Assembly: GCA_021826795.1 (NCBI GenBank)
Contig: JAKAYM010000130.1
Coordinates: forward strand, 1-5,269
Origin: Thermoplasmata archaeon
GTDB lineage: Archaea; Thermoplasmatota; Thermoplasmata; Thermoplasmatales; Thermoplasmataceae
DNA: 5,269 bases
Direction of reading: 5' to 3'
Shown here piece after piece: positions 1 to 4,642 of this stretch (positions are counted from its first letter, which is position 1; every line of letters begins with the position of its first letter). The notes under the pieces were generated by a model that was not told the DNA's origin, ran no database searches, and saw only the letters and a program-made list of their open reading frames with translations. A program made the position numbers and the translations under genes.

Positions 1-2
1 TC

Positions 3-434
3 AACGATGTCCACATGGAATGTTTATATCCTGGAGGAGACCCTGATGAAGTTGTTGATTTCCATATACAAAATATTTTCAGGAATAGGAGCCTCGAAGA
101 ATTTTACATAGAGGTCAAGCACATAAGATATGGATGTGAGTACGAAGATGTTGCAATACCTAGAATGATGAATTCGGTTATTTGCGACATGGATAAATTG
201 GAAACTATAATTAATTCCAAAAATTCTATTCCTGCAGTGGGCATTATGATCGTGGCAAATCTAACACGCTATCCCGGAAATCCAAACCAGTATGAGTCAA
301 TGGATATTATGATAGACTGCCTTAAGAAGCTGATAACCCAGTGGAAATATTCTGATGATATGGTATTCATAATATCTGATAATTTCAGGGCTATATCCAT
401 TACAGCAGGTGAAATCAAGAGGTATAAAGCATGA
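3..434 (+). CDS. Unrecognised protein, 3' end only (at least 139 aa)
   Basis: The reading frame is open to the left edge of the window, so the gene probably starts outside it. The first ATG inside is at 15, but nothing resembling a ribosome site or TATA box can be seen in the 14 bases before it. The visible part is a soluble, acidic, mixed alpha/beta sequence with no membrane segment. It includes a hydrophobic strand (PAVGIMIVANLTRYP), then a helix with SMDIMIDCLKKLITQWKY, then another strand (DDMVFIISDNFRAISI) and a basic tail (EIKRYKA). Several cysteines are present but do not form a CxxC metal knuckle. I do not recognise the family. Codon use (AGG/AGA arginine, ATA isoleucine) matches the other host genes. 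The stop is followed by a convergent gene remnant beginning 44 bp downstream. Confidence 0.75.
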   Translation, partial: NDVHMECLYPGGDPDEVVDFHIQNIFRNRSLEEFYIEVKHIRYGCEYEDVAIPRMMNSVICDMDKLETIINSKNSIPAVGIMIVANLTRYPGNPNQYESMDIMIDCLKKLITQWKYSDDMVFIISDNFRAISITAGEIKRYKA

Positions 435-437
435 TAT

Positions 438-478
438 GTTATGTATTTGATAAATGCGGGCGAAAGTGGCTACATAAC
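438..478. terminator. Possible hairpin between convergent gene ends
   Basis: GTTATGTA at 438-445 is the exact reverse complement of TACATAAC at 471-478, giving an 8-bp stem around a 25-nt loop. It fills the short gap between the stop of the plus-strand gene (434) and the stop of the minus-strand remnant (479-481), a place where a two-way terminator would sit. No strong T-run follows on either strand, and archaeal termination depends mainly on T-runs, so a terminator role is uncertain. Confidence 0.25.
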
Positions 479-574
479 CTATACTTTAAGTAATGTATCA
501 TTGTCCATATATTTTAACAATGTGCTGATTAATGCTTCTATGGCAGTTGCTGATCCATTGCATTCAATATAAAT

Positions 575-595
575 ATCAGACAATTATTGTCTGAT
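575..595. repeat. Perfect 21-bp palindrome (10-bp arms, 1-bp centre)
   Basis: ATCAGACAAT at 575-584 and its exact reverse complement ATTGTCTGAT at 586-595 flank a single T at 585. A second, outer inverted pair (ATTCAATA at 562-569, TATTGAAT at 625-632) encloses it. The palindrome coincides with the frame break in the minus-strand gene remnant. It could be a mutational product rather than a binding site, but a dimeric regulator site cannot be excluded. Confidence 0.7.
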
Positions 596-652
596 GATAT
601 ATTTAATACTTTTAATTTAATGTGTATTGAATCGCCAAGAAACGGTGATATT

Positions 653-656
653 TCAT
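653..656. repeat. Left target-site duplication copy (TCAT) of the IS
   Basis: TCAT directly abuts the left terminal inverted repeat; the same four bases abut the right one at 1894-1897. Four bp suits several IS4-superfamily groups. A 4-bp match alone could be chance, but it falls exactly at both ends of a perfect inverted repeat. Confidence 0.65.
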
Positions 657-669
657 CAATACTTTTGCA
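657..669 (+). repeat. Left terminal inverted repeat of the IS
   Basis: CAATACTTTTGCA matches the reverse complement of 1881-1893 at all 13 positions. The match stops at once on both the inner and outer sides, which defines the ends well. Confidence 0.85.
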
Positions 670-685
670 AAATGACCCTTAAATT

Positions 686-699
686 GAAAAGATATAAGC
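686..699 (+). promoter_or_regulatory. Possible TATA box of the transposase
   Basis: A lone TATA-like stretch (AAAAGATATAAGC) lies about 33 bp before the ATG at 728. An archaeal start site about 25 bp downstream of it would give a leader of some 10 nt. The match to the archaeal TATA consensus is only fair. Confidence 0.3.
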
Positions 700-727
700 C
701 TGAATACAATGTTTGCAAGACGTTAGT

Positions 728-1879
728 ATGACTTCAACAGTTTCTGTAGCTGAACTTACTAAACACATAGGTGAATTTTCTGATACGATGACAGCAGGCA
801 TGAAGAGGTCTGTGAGAAAGCACTTCAGGGAATATCTGCTTGGAATAATGATCCCTCCTGAGAACAGGAGGAAGAGCATATCAAACATATCATCACTTGT
901 ATCTGAGTACGATTAAAGCACAATCAACATGGCATTCCACGGAATAGATTCACCATTACTGGAACAGAACTATATTGCATTGCTGAAAACAGTAATAGGA
1001 AATCACAGGGGTATGTTCATAGGTGATGATACAATGCTGGGTCATCCCGGTTCAAAGATTATGGAGTATGTAGGATGGTTCTTTGACCATGCATCAGGAA
1101 GCAATGTGCCTGCACACCAATCCGTTACCTCCGGGCTATACGACCTTGATACTGATACATTCTATCCATTCCTAACAAGGCTTTACCTTAAGAGGGCACA
1201 GTCAGGAAAAGAATTTAAAACAAAGCTTGAAATCATGGAAGACATATTCAATACAGCAGAAAACAACTTCAATGTGTCAGGCAAGTTTGTTGATTCATGG
1301 TACTCAAGTATAAAGTTCCTTGGAAATAACTATGTCACTGAATTAAAATCTAACAGGAAGGCATCCTTTGATAATATGGGAAGGATGACAGTAAAGAACA
1401 GTGATTTATTTTACACCATGGATGAGATTATTGAATCAACATTCATCATGCATGAAAGGTATTCTGATACTTTAAGGGAGTTCCCGCTTCAGAGAGAGTT
1501 TACAGTATATCTATCAAATGGTGAACAGGTAAATCTTATAATTCTCTACAATCCTGATAACAGAAGAAAGAGATTCCTAATATCAGATTATCTTTCAGGT
1601 GAAGAAATGATAAATGCATGGAGCATAAGATGGTCAATAGAAAACTTTCATAAGGATGCAAAGGCTCTAGGTTTGGGAGAGTACCAGGTACGGGATAGTG
1701 AAGGGTCGCTTATACACGCGAGGGTCACTATGGCGGCCTATACCCTCCTCTCCATTATGATAAGATCGTCAGGGAAACTGTTTGGAAGGATTTTAAAGAC
1801 AATAGGTGAATGTTCCAGGGCAATAAAGGAGATTCTAGTTCTAAAAAAGAACTACAAATCGAGGTTATTTTCAGGATAA
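728..1879 (+). pseudogene. IS4-superfamily DDE transposase interrupted by an in-frame TAA
   Basis: It catalyses cut-and-paste movement of the surrounding IS. The frame runs from ATG 728 (an upstream TTG at 713 is also possible) to TAA 914-916 and continues in the same frame through STIN and ATG 929 to the stop at 1879, 383 codons in all, a normal length for the family. Numbering the whole frame from 728, the candidate catalytic residues are Asp100 in IGDDT, Asp189 in KFVDSWYSS and Glu305 in WSIRWSIENFHKDAK. The last motif fits the IS4 signature Y-x2-R-x3-E-x6-K, with Trp298, Arg301, Glu305 and Lys312. The only defect seen is the TAA after SEYD; one C-to-T change from CAA would explain it. The downstream 316-aa piece contains the whole catalytic triad and could start at ATG 929, ten bases after the stop, but would lack the 62-residue N-terminal region. 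A sequencing error at this codon is the other simple explanation. Confidence 0.88.
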
Positions 1880-1880
1880 A

Positions 1881-1893
1881 TGCAAAAGTATTG
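1881..1893 (-). repeat. Right terminal inverted repeat of the IS
   Basis: TGCAAAAGTATTG pairs exactly with the left end at 657-669. It begins one base after the transposase stop codon. Confidence 0.85.
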
Positions 1894-1897
1894 TCAT
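1894..1897. repeat. Right target-site duplication copy (TCAT) of the IS
   Basis: TCAT directly follows the right inverted repeat and matches the four bases before the left one (653-656). Confidence 0.65.
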
Positions 1898-1907
1898 TAA
1901 TAAACCC

Positions 1908-1913
1908 TTTTTT
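1908..1913 (+). terminator. T-run downstream of the IS, possible terminator
   Basis: Six consecutive T residues follow CCC about 30 bp after the transposase stop, just outside the element. Oligo-T tracts are enough for termination in many archaea. No hairpin precedes it. Confidence 0.25.
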
Positions 1914-1925
1914 AGGACCACTGTA

Positions 1926-2156
1926 ATGGGACACAGAAAACTACGAATATTTGTACCGAAATTAACAAATGATGCTAGCAGTCCGGATTATACATTATTC
2001 CAAGACTATGAAAAGCTGGCATTTATAGGCGCCAAAAAATCTGGTACCAATAAGACTATAAATAGATATCTACTTTGTTTCTATCAAAGTAGTAGTGGAT
2101 ATTTTATTACCACAGACAGTGATCGTCAGAGTATGTATGACAATTCATTTTTTTAA
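1926..2156 (+). CDS. Small hypothetical ORF (76 aa), doubtful
   Basis: An ATG-initiated frame beginning 32 bp after the IS. The product would be basic at the N-terminus (MGHRKLRIFVPKL) and then Ser/Asn/Tyr-rich, with no membrane segment and no motif I recognise. The frame is open upstream into the IS end, so the ATG is not well fixed. No ribosome site or good TATA box precedes it. It uses CGA and CGT arginine codons, unlike the clear genes here, which prefer AGG/AGA. Its last 50 bp overlap a minus-strand coding remnant (2107-2295). It may be a small gene, a fragment left by earlier rearrangement, or a chance frame. Confidence 0.3.
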   Translation: MGHRKLRIFVPKLTNDASSPDYTLFQDYEKLAFIGAKKSGTNKTINRYLLCFYQSSSGYFITTDSDRQSMYDNSFF

Positions 2157-2295
2157 AACCAACAAATTCTCGAGGAACAATAGAGTAGCCCATACTTACC
2201 AATTCTTCACGGAATATTTTAATTAAGAATTTGAATATTTTAAAATGGTTTTTCGGTAAAAAATATTCTTCGGACTCTAGATATGCATAGCATCT
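2107..2295 (-). pseudogene. Start-less coding remnant of unknown origin (62 codons)
   Basis: Between a TGA at 2296-2298 and a TAA at 2107-2109 the minus strand has 62 open codons with protein-like content. It reads YAYLESEEYFLPKNHF, then KIFKFLIKIFREELVSMG, YSIVPREFVGFKKM and NCHTYSDDHCLW. The only ATGs are well inside (the first in VSMGY), so a normal start is missing. The pattern looks like the end of a larger gene whose front part has been lost. The lysine/isoleucine/phenylalanine-rich section is produced by an 11-bp direct repeat and may be partly an effect of AT-rich DNA. I do not recognise the family. Confidence 0.3.
2212..2268. repeat. Direct and inverted copies of GAATATTTT
   Basis: GAATATTTTAA occurs at 2212-2222 and 2233-2243, exactly 21 bp apart. 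Its 9-bp core occurs inverted (AAAATATTC) at 2260-2268, which makes a 9-bp stem with 2233-2241. The cluster lies inside the minus-strand coding remnant. The 21-bp period equals seven codons, as a small in-frame tandem duplication would give. AT-rich chance repetition is the alternative. Confidence 0.5.
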
Positions 2296-2298
2296 TCA

Positions 2299-2428
2299 TT
2301 TCTTCTTTTTGTTAGTTGGGTCAGGTACCAGAAAATATAAAATCGAGCGATGATATAAAATGCAACTTCCAACTTAATATGTAAAGATATATTGTACTCA
2401 GATAAAGTGACTATCTAATTCAGTTATA
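2299..2428. other. Intergenic segment with no gene seen
   Basis: These 130 bp downstream of the 315-aa minus-strand gene hold only short open stretches, for example a minus-strand stretch reading SILYFLVPDPTNKKKK before a stop. I see no convincing start, hairpin or T-run terminator for the gene that ends at 2429. Confidence 0.4.
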
Positions 2429-3376
2429 TTAACGGTAAAGAAGCATTTTCGCCCCATTGGGATCAATAGCATCCCCATAATATTCCAGTGTTACCCAGTC
2501 CATTTTTTTCAATTCCATCTCTGTATCAACTATTAGATTTAAATATTCTCTTGCCCTGAAGTCAGGAAGTATAAACTTCAAATAAAGTTTGTTTTCATCT
2601 GCATACATGAAAAGGAAGTTCCATGCAATATTTTTATTCATTGCCTTTTCAGACAATATATTCAGAATATCTTCGTCGGTTTTTGTATAGTATATATGTT
2701 CATCCTTGGATAATTCCACCATGGTATCAAACTCCTTGCCATCCCTATCAGAGAATATAAGAAGTCTGAATTGTCCATTCCGCGGATAATTGTCCACGAA
2801 CTGGCCAATTGCACCAGTATTTTTAAGTGTGCTAATAACACGATAATGACCGAACGCTGACATGGGAAGGCTAACAACTATAGTTTTAAGCCTTATATGC
2901 CATTTATCCATATACTTAAGAGAACCTTCGGATGGCTTTATACTAACCTTTGCAATCATTCCATTTCGGGGAAGATAGTCTGAAAGCAGATCAGAAAATG
3001 CCATTGTAGACTTTTCATGCATAAATCCCCTTAAAACGAGCCATCTACCATTAATATTTATATATGGGAGCACAAGACTATCTATATCATCGAGTTTGCG
3101 AATAAAATTAACTATATTTTCATCAACTATTTTTCTCCTTATCATATAATAAAGCTGGCGTTCCTCTACATTTAGAATTGGAAAAAATGGAATTAACTTT
3201 TCATAATTAATTGTTTTCGGGATAAAAATTGTCATAAAGATATCATCATTTTCCCGGGTAAGTGAACATGGGACTTCTAAGTCAATGCTTTCAGTTACTG
3301 CTATATGCAGTGAGTTCATCTCAATTTTCAGTTCAAAGTATTTTGTGAGCTTTAAGTTCATTTCCAGAAATTCCAT
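2429..3376 (-). CDS. Hypothetical 315-aa soluble protein, family not recognised
   Basis: A complete gene with no signal peptide and no membrane segment. The N-terminal third alternates strands and short helices (LTKYFELKIEMNSLHIAV, then DDIFMTIFIP). The middle has a helix-rich part with RQLYYMIRRKIVDENIVNF and a strand pair with INGRWLVLRGFMHEKS. The C-terminal half has repeated alpha/beta units (RLLIFSDRDGKEFDTMVEL, WNFLFMYADENKLYLKFILP). No catalytic motif, zinc knuckle or P-loop can be seen. The layout of strands followed by charged helices hints at a sensor or ligand-binding protein, but this is only an impression. ATG 3376 is chosen because a TATA-like box lies 19-26 bp upstream, as expected for a leaderless transcript; Met6 (3361) is the alternative start. 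It diverges from the beta-helix gene across 342 bp, and the remnant-rich zone follows it. Codon use is typical of the window. Confidence 0.85.
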   Translation of the reverse strand: MEFLEMNLKLTKYFELKIEMNSLHIAVTESIDLEVPCSLTRENDDIFMTIFIPKTINYEKLIPFFPILNVEERQLYYMIRRKIVDENIVNFIRKLDDIDSLVLPYININGRWLVLRGFMHEKSTMAFSDLLSDYLPRNGMIAKVSIKPSEGSLKYMDKWHIRLKTIVVSLPMSAFGHYRVISTLKNTGAIGQFVDNYPRNGQFRLLIFSDRDGKEFDTMVELSKDEHIYYTKTDEDILNILSEKAMNKNIAWNFLFMYADENKLYLKFILPDFRAREYLNLIVDTEMELKKMDWVTLEYYGDAIDPNGAKMLLYR

Positions 3377-3394
3377 AGGATATTATATAATATG

Positions 3395-3405
3395 TATATA
3401 AAAAT
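3395..3405 (-). promoter_or_regulatory. TATA-box promoter of the 315-aa gene
   Basis: The minus strand reads ATTTTTATATA here, a close match to the archaeal TATA box TTTATATA. Its 8-bp core lies 19-26 bp before the ATG at 3376, so transcription would start at or very near the start codon. The surroundings are AT-rich, so neighbouring TATA-like strings (3381-3390) cannot be excluded. Confidence 0.5.
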
Positions 3406-3458
3406 ATTATCATATTTTAAACGATGTTACATACATCACAGAAATACAAGTTTTAATA

Positions 3459-3469
3459 TTTGAGCCTGA
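3459..3469 (+). repeat. Direct repeat copy 1, TTTGAGCCTGA
   Basis: The same 11 bases occur at 3629-3639, 170 bp away. With a one-base gap the match extends left over TTAAT (3453-3457 and 3624-3628). The GAGCCTGA core is GC-richer than the surrounding DNA, so the repeat is unlikely to be a simple AT effect. Purpose unknown. Confidence 0.6.
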
Positions 3470-3556
3470 AAAATATTTTTTTAGTAATAATTATTCAGTA
3501 AAACAAGTTGTATAGCATAATAATATTGTATAATCCAGAAATTGTATTTAAATAGC

Positions 3557-3564
3557 TTATATAA
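3557..3564 (+). promoter_or_regulatory. Possible TATA box for a leader RNA or mini-ORF
   Basis: TTATATAA preceded by a purine-containing AAATAGC looks like an archaeal BRE/TATA pair. A start about 25 bp downstream would fall at 3582-3588. That would give either a roughly 130-nt leader for the beta-helix gene or an independent small transcript carrying the TTG mini-ORF. Confidence 0.35.
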
Positions 3565-3581
3565 TAGTATGGTAAATTAAA

Positions 3582-3650
3582 TTGGAACAGCCTAACTATA
3601 CTAAATATCAATTAGTTAGAAAATTAATTTTGAGCCTGAGATTAGGATGA
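3582..3650 (+). CDS. TTG-initiated mini-ORF (22 aa), possible leader peptide or gene remnant
   Basis: The frame reads (M)EQPNYTKYQLVRKLILSLRLG and ends at TGA 3648-3650. It starts about 22 bp after the candidate TATA box at 3557-3564, roughly where a leaderless transcript would begin. The basic amphipathic helix (KYQLVRKLILSLRL) resembles the front of a longer protein, so it may be the surviving N-terminus of a lost gene. Its last third contains one copy of the 11-bp direct repeat. Chance cannot be excluded for so short a frame. Confidence 0.22.
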   Translation: MEQPNYTKYQLVRKLILSLRLG

Positions 3651-3666
3651 GAACAAAATCTAACTA
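3592..3666. repeat. Three CTAACTA heptamers, one inverted
   Basis: CTAACTA occurs at 3592-3598 and 3660-3666, and its reverse complement TAGTTAG at 3613-3619. The last two sit in a longer 9-bp inverted pair, TTAGTTAGA (3612-3620) and TCTAACTAA (3659-3667), with 38 bp between. They lie between the candidate promoter and the beta-helix start. They could be operator sites or an RNA stem in its leader. Confidence 0.5.
3629..3639 (+). repeat. Direct repeat copy 2, TTTGAGCCTGA
   Basis: Identical to 3459-3469. This copy sits in the loop of the 9-bp inverted pair 3612-3620/3659-3667 and inside the mini-ORF. Confidence 0.6.
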
Positions 3667-3718
3667 AAATCTATCTATTTGCAAAATATTATTATCATAT
3701 TTTATATTAAAAGGAAAG

Positions 3719-4642
3719 ATGGCATATGTAAAATTTATTCCACAGTCTTTGACATCTGGAATTCAGGAGGCAATAGATAAGAATGAGGATGGTTTTGTTA
3801 TATTACTACCTGGACAGTATCATATAAGGGAAAAATTAATAGTTAGAAGTGGAACAATGCTAATATCAAATAACAAAGCAATACTTGTAAATGATCTAAG
3901 TGACACGTATCAGCCATTCATTAAAATTGAGGAATATACAGATATTCAGTATTTGATAGTTAATGCCAATGAAAAATCTGGTGTAGAGTTGGGAAAAACT
4001 GGAACAAATAATAACATCAATATAGGTTATATGAAAATATATAATACTGGAAAGAAAGGGGAAAAATTTCAAATGAAAGCCCTTTCTATTGCAGGTTATA
4101 ATATTACAATAAATAATTTAGATATATATCTTGGTAATATTGGCGCAAGTTTCGAGAATTGCTCTGATGTAAGGATAAATGATATGCAAGTAGTTAACTG
4201 CTCTACCGGTATAAGGATATATAATTCAAATAACATAAATATTACCAATTTTTCGGTAGATTCCTGTTATAACAGAGGTATACAGATAGATTCCACAAAT
4301 AATTCTTATTTCAAAGGAACTGTGTGGAATAATAATGCAGAATATCCAAACAACAATACAGAATATGCATGTTTAATAGGTAAGTATACCAGTAACATGA
4401 ACAATGGAATTGAAATGAATTTAAGAATTATTGATACCGGAATAACCGGCATGGATATTTCGAATAGTAACAGTATTAATATAAATTGCATATTGATGAA
4501 TAATAACAGCCGTAATATAAATCTGGGGTTTAATTTTAACAGTAATATAAATAATATCTATATTAAGGGGATAACCGATAAGATTAGAATTCCTTACATG
4601 GGCACAATCAATGGAAAGGTGGATATAATAATCAGGAAGTAA
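3719..4642 (+). CDS. Right-handed parallel beta-helix protein (pectate-lyase-like fold), 307 aa
   Basis: Residues 14-58 are the usual N-terminal cap of pectate-lyase-like beta-helix proteins. A helix (GIQEAIDKNEDGF) is followed by VILLPGQYHI, matching the common L-P-G-x-Y pattern, then KLIVRSGTMLISNNKAILV. From about residue 75 to 305 short strands of the type I-x-I-x-x-x-x-I-x-N repeat with Asn-rich turns (for example ITINNLDIYLGNIGASFENC and GIRIYNSNNINITNFSV), the hallmark of coil rungs with asparagine ladders. Such proteins usually bind or cleave polysaccharides. I see no clear catalytic residue cluster, so enzyme activity is not shown. There is no signal peptide or membrane anchor at ATG 3719, so export by the standard route is not supported. 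A possible but closely spaced AGGA lies before the start. The gene is very rich in AAT/ATA codons. Its end overlaps the end of the convergent glycosyltransferase gene by 11 bp. Confidence 0.85.
   Translation: MAYVKFIPQSLTSGIQEAIDKNEDGFVILLPGQYHIREKLIVRSGTMLISNNKAILVNDLSDTYQPFIKIEEYTDIQYLIVNANEKSGVELGKTGTNNNINIGYMKIYNTGKKGEKFQMKALSIAGYNITINNLDIYLGNIGASFENCSDVRINDMQVVNCSTGIRIYNSNNINITNFSVDSCYNRGIQIDSTNNSYFKGTVWNNNAEYPNNNTEYACLIGKYTSNMNNGIEMNLRIIDTGITGMDISNSNSININCILMNNNSRNINLGFNFNSNINNIYIKGITDKIRIPYMGTINGKVDIIIRK

Larger units (their letters stand above)
479..656 (-). pseudogene. C-terminal remnant of an unknown gene, frameshifted and cut off by the IS
   Basis: On the minus strand the bases next to the IS read open as IDEISPFLGDSIHIKLKVLN and then ISSD, and run out of frame at TAG (538-540). 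A second frame then reads SDIYIECNGSATAIEALIS followed by TLLKYMDNDTLLKV and a TAG at 479-481. The two pieces fit together as one beta-strand-plus-amphipathic-helix C-terminus if the frame shifts near 575-595, which is exactly where a perfect palindrome lies. Removing 14 bases (580-593) gives a seamless ISSDIYIECNG. No start codon lies in frame before the IS edge. If the IS and one TCAT copy are removed, the frame stays open for about 15 more codons to the right of the IS, with a possible GTG start near 1930. I do not recognise the family. The tail-to-tail layout with the upstream gene supports a true gene end. The whole piece is short, so chance remains possible. Confidence 0.45.
657..1893 (+). 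mobile_element. IS4-superfamily insertion sequence, 1237 bp, with intact ends
   Basis: The ends are a perfect 13-bp inverted repeat: CAATACTTTTGCA at 657-669 and TGCAAAAGTATTG at 1881-1893. Both are flanked by TCAT. The element holds one long coding region for a DDE transposase whose stop codon lies one base before the right repeat, the compact layout usual for such elements. Size, 4-bp duplication and transposase signature fit the IS4 superfamily; the ISH3 or IS701 groups are the nearest candidates by size and duplication length, but I cannot assign a group from sequence alone. The element interrupts a short minus-strand reading frame. The transposase carries a nonsense codon, so this copy may depend on a full-length relative in trans. 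Confidence 0.85.
3377..3718. other. 342-bp divergent intergenic region with repeats and two promoter candidates
   Basis: This AT-rich gap separates the 315-aa gene (minus) from the beta-helix gene (plus). It contains the minus-strand TATA box near 3400 and a plus-strand TATA-like box at 3557-3564. It also holds a 22-codon TTG mini-ORF, three CTAACTA heptamers and two copies of an 11-bp direct repeat. No tRNA-like or conserved RNA structure was recognised. Confidence 0.6.

Noticed and set aside
431..493. 20-codon ORF whose ATG overlaps the preceding stop (ATGA)
   Set aside because: ATGA overlap is typical of coupled genes, but the frame ends after 20 codons with no continuation in another frame, and the convergent remnant explains the region better.
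441..572. Plus-strand 43-codon ORF starting MYLINAGESGYITYTL
   Set aside because: It lies antisense to the minus-strand gene remnant, has no ribosome site or promoter, and its content is less gene-like than the minus-strand reading. It is kept only as a possible chance frame.
479..593. Similarity of the strand-plus-helix ending SDIYIECNGSATAIEALIS to the Alba chromatin protein pattern (EIVIKARGRAISKAV)
   Set aside because: Only a few spaced positions agree, the spacing to the N-terminal part differs, and the protein ends too soon after the helix. The resemblance is too weak for a call.
679..888. Minus-strand 69-aa ORF inside the IS
   Set aside because: It is antisense to the transposase N-terminal region, which has clear family character and the right frame.
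914..916. Recoding or readthrough at the TAA within the transposase
   Set aside because: No slippery sequence, hairpin or known archaeal recoding of TAA supports it; a plain nonsense change is simpler.
2662..2877. Minus-strand 71-aa ORF in another frame of the 315-aa gene
   Set aside because: It is fully inside a longer gene on the same strand and has no separate promoter or start signal.
4306..4491. Minus-strand 61-aa hydrophobic ORF
   Set aside because: It is antisense to the Asn/Ile-rich beta-helix gene; AAT/ATA codons read backwards give Ile/Leu/Tyr-rich frames by composition alone.
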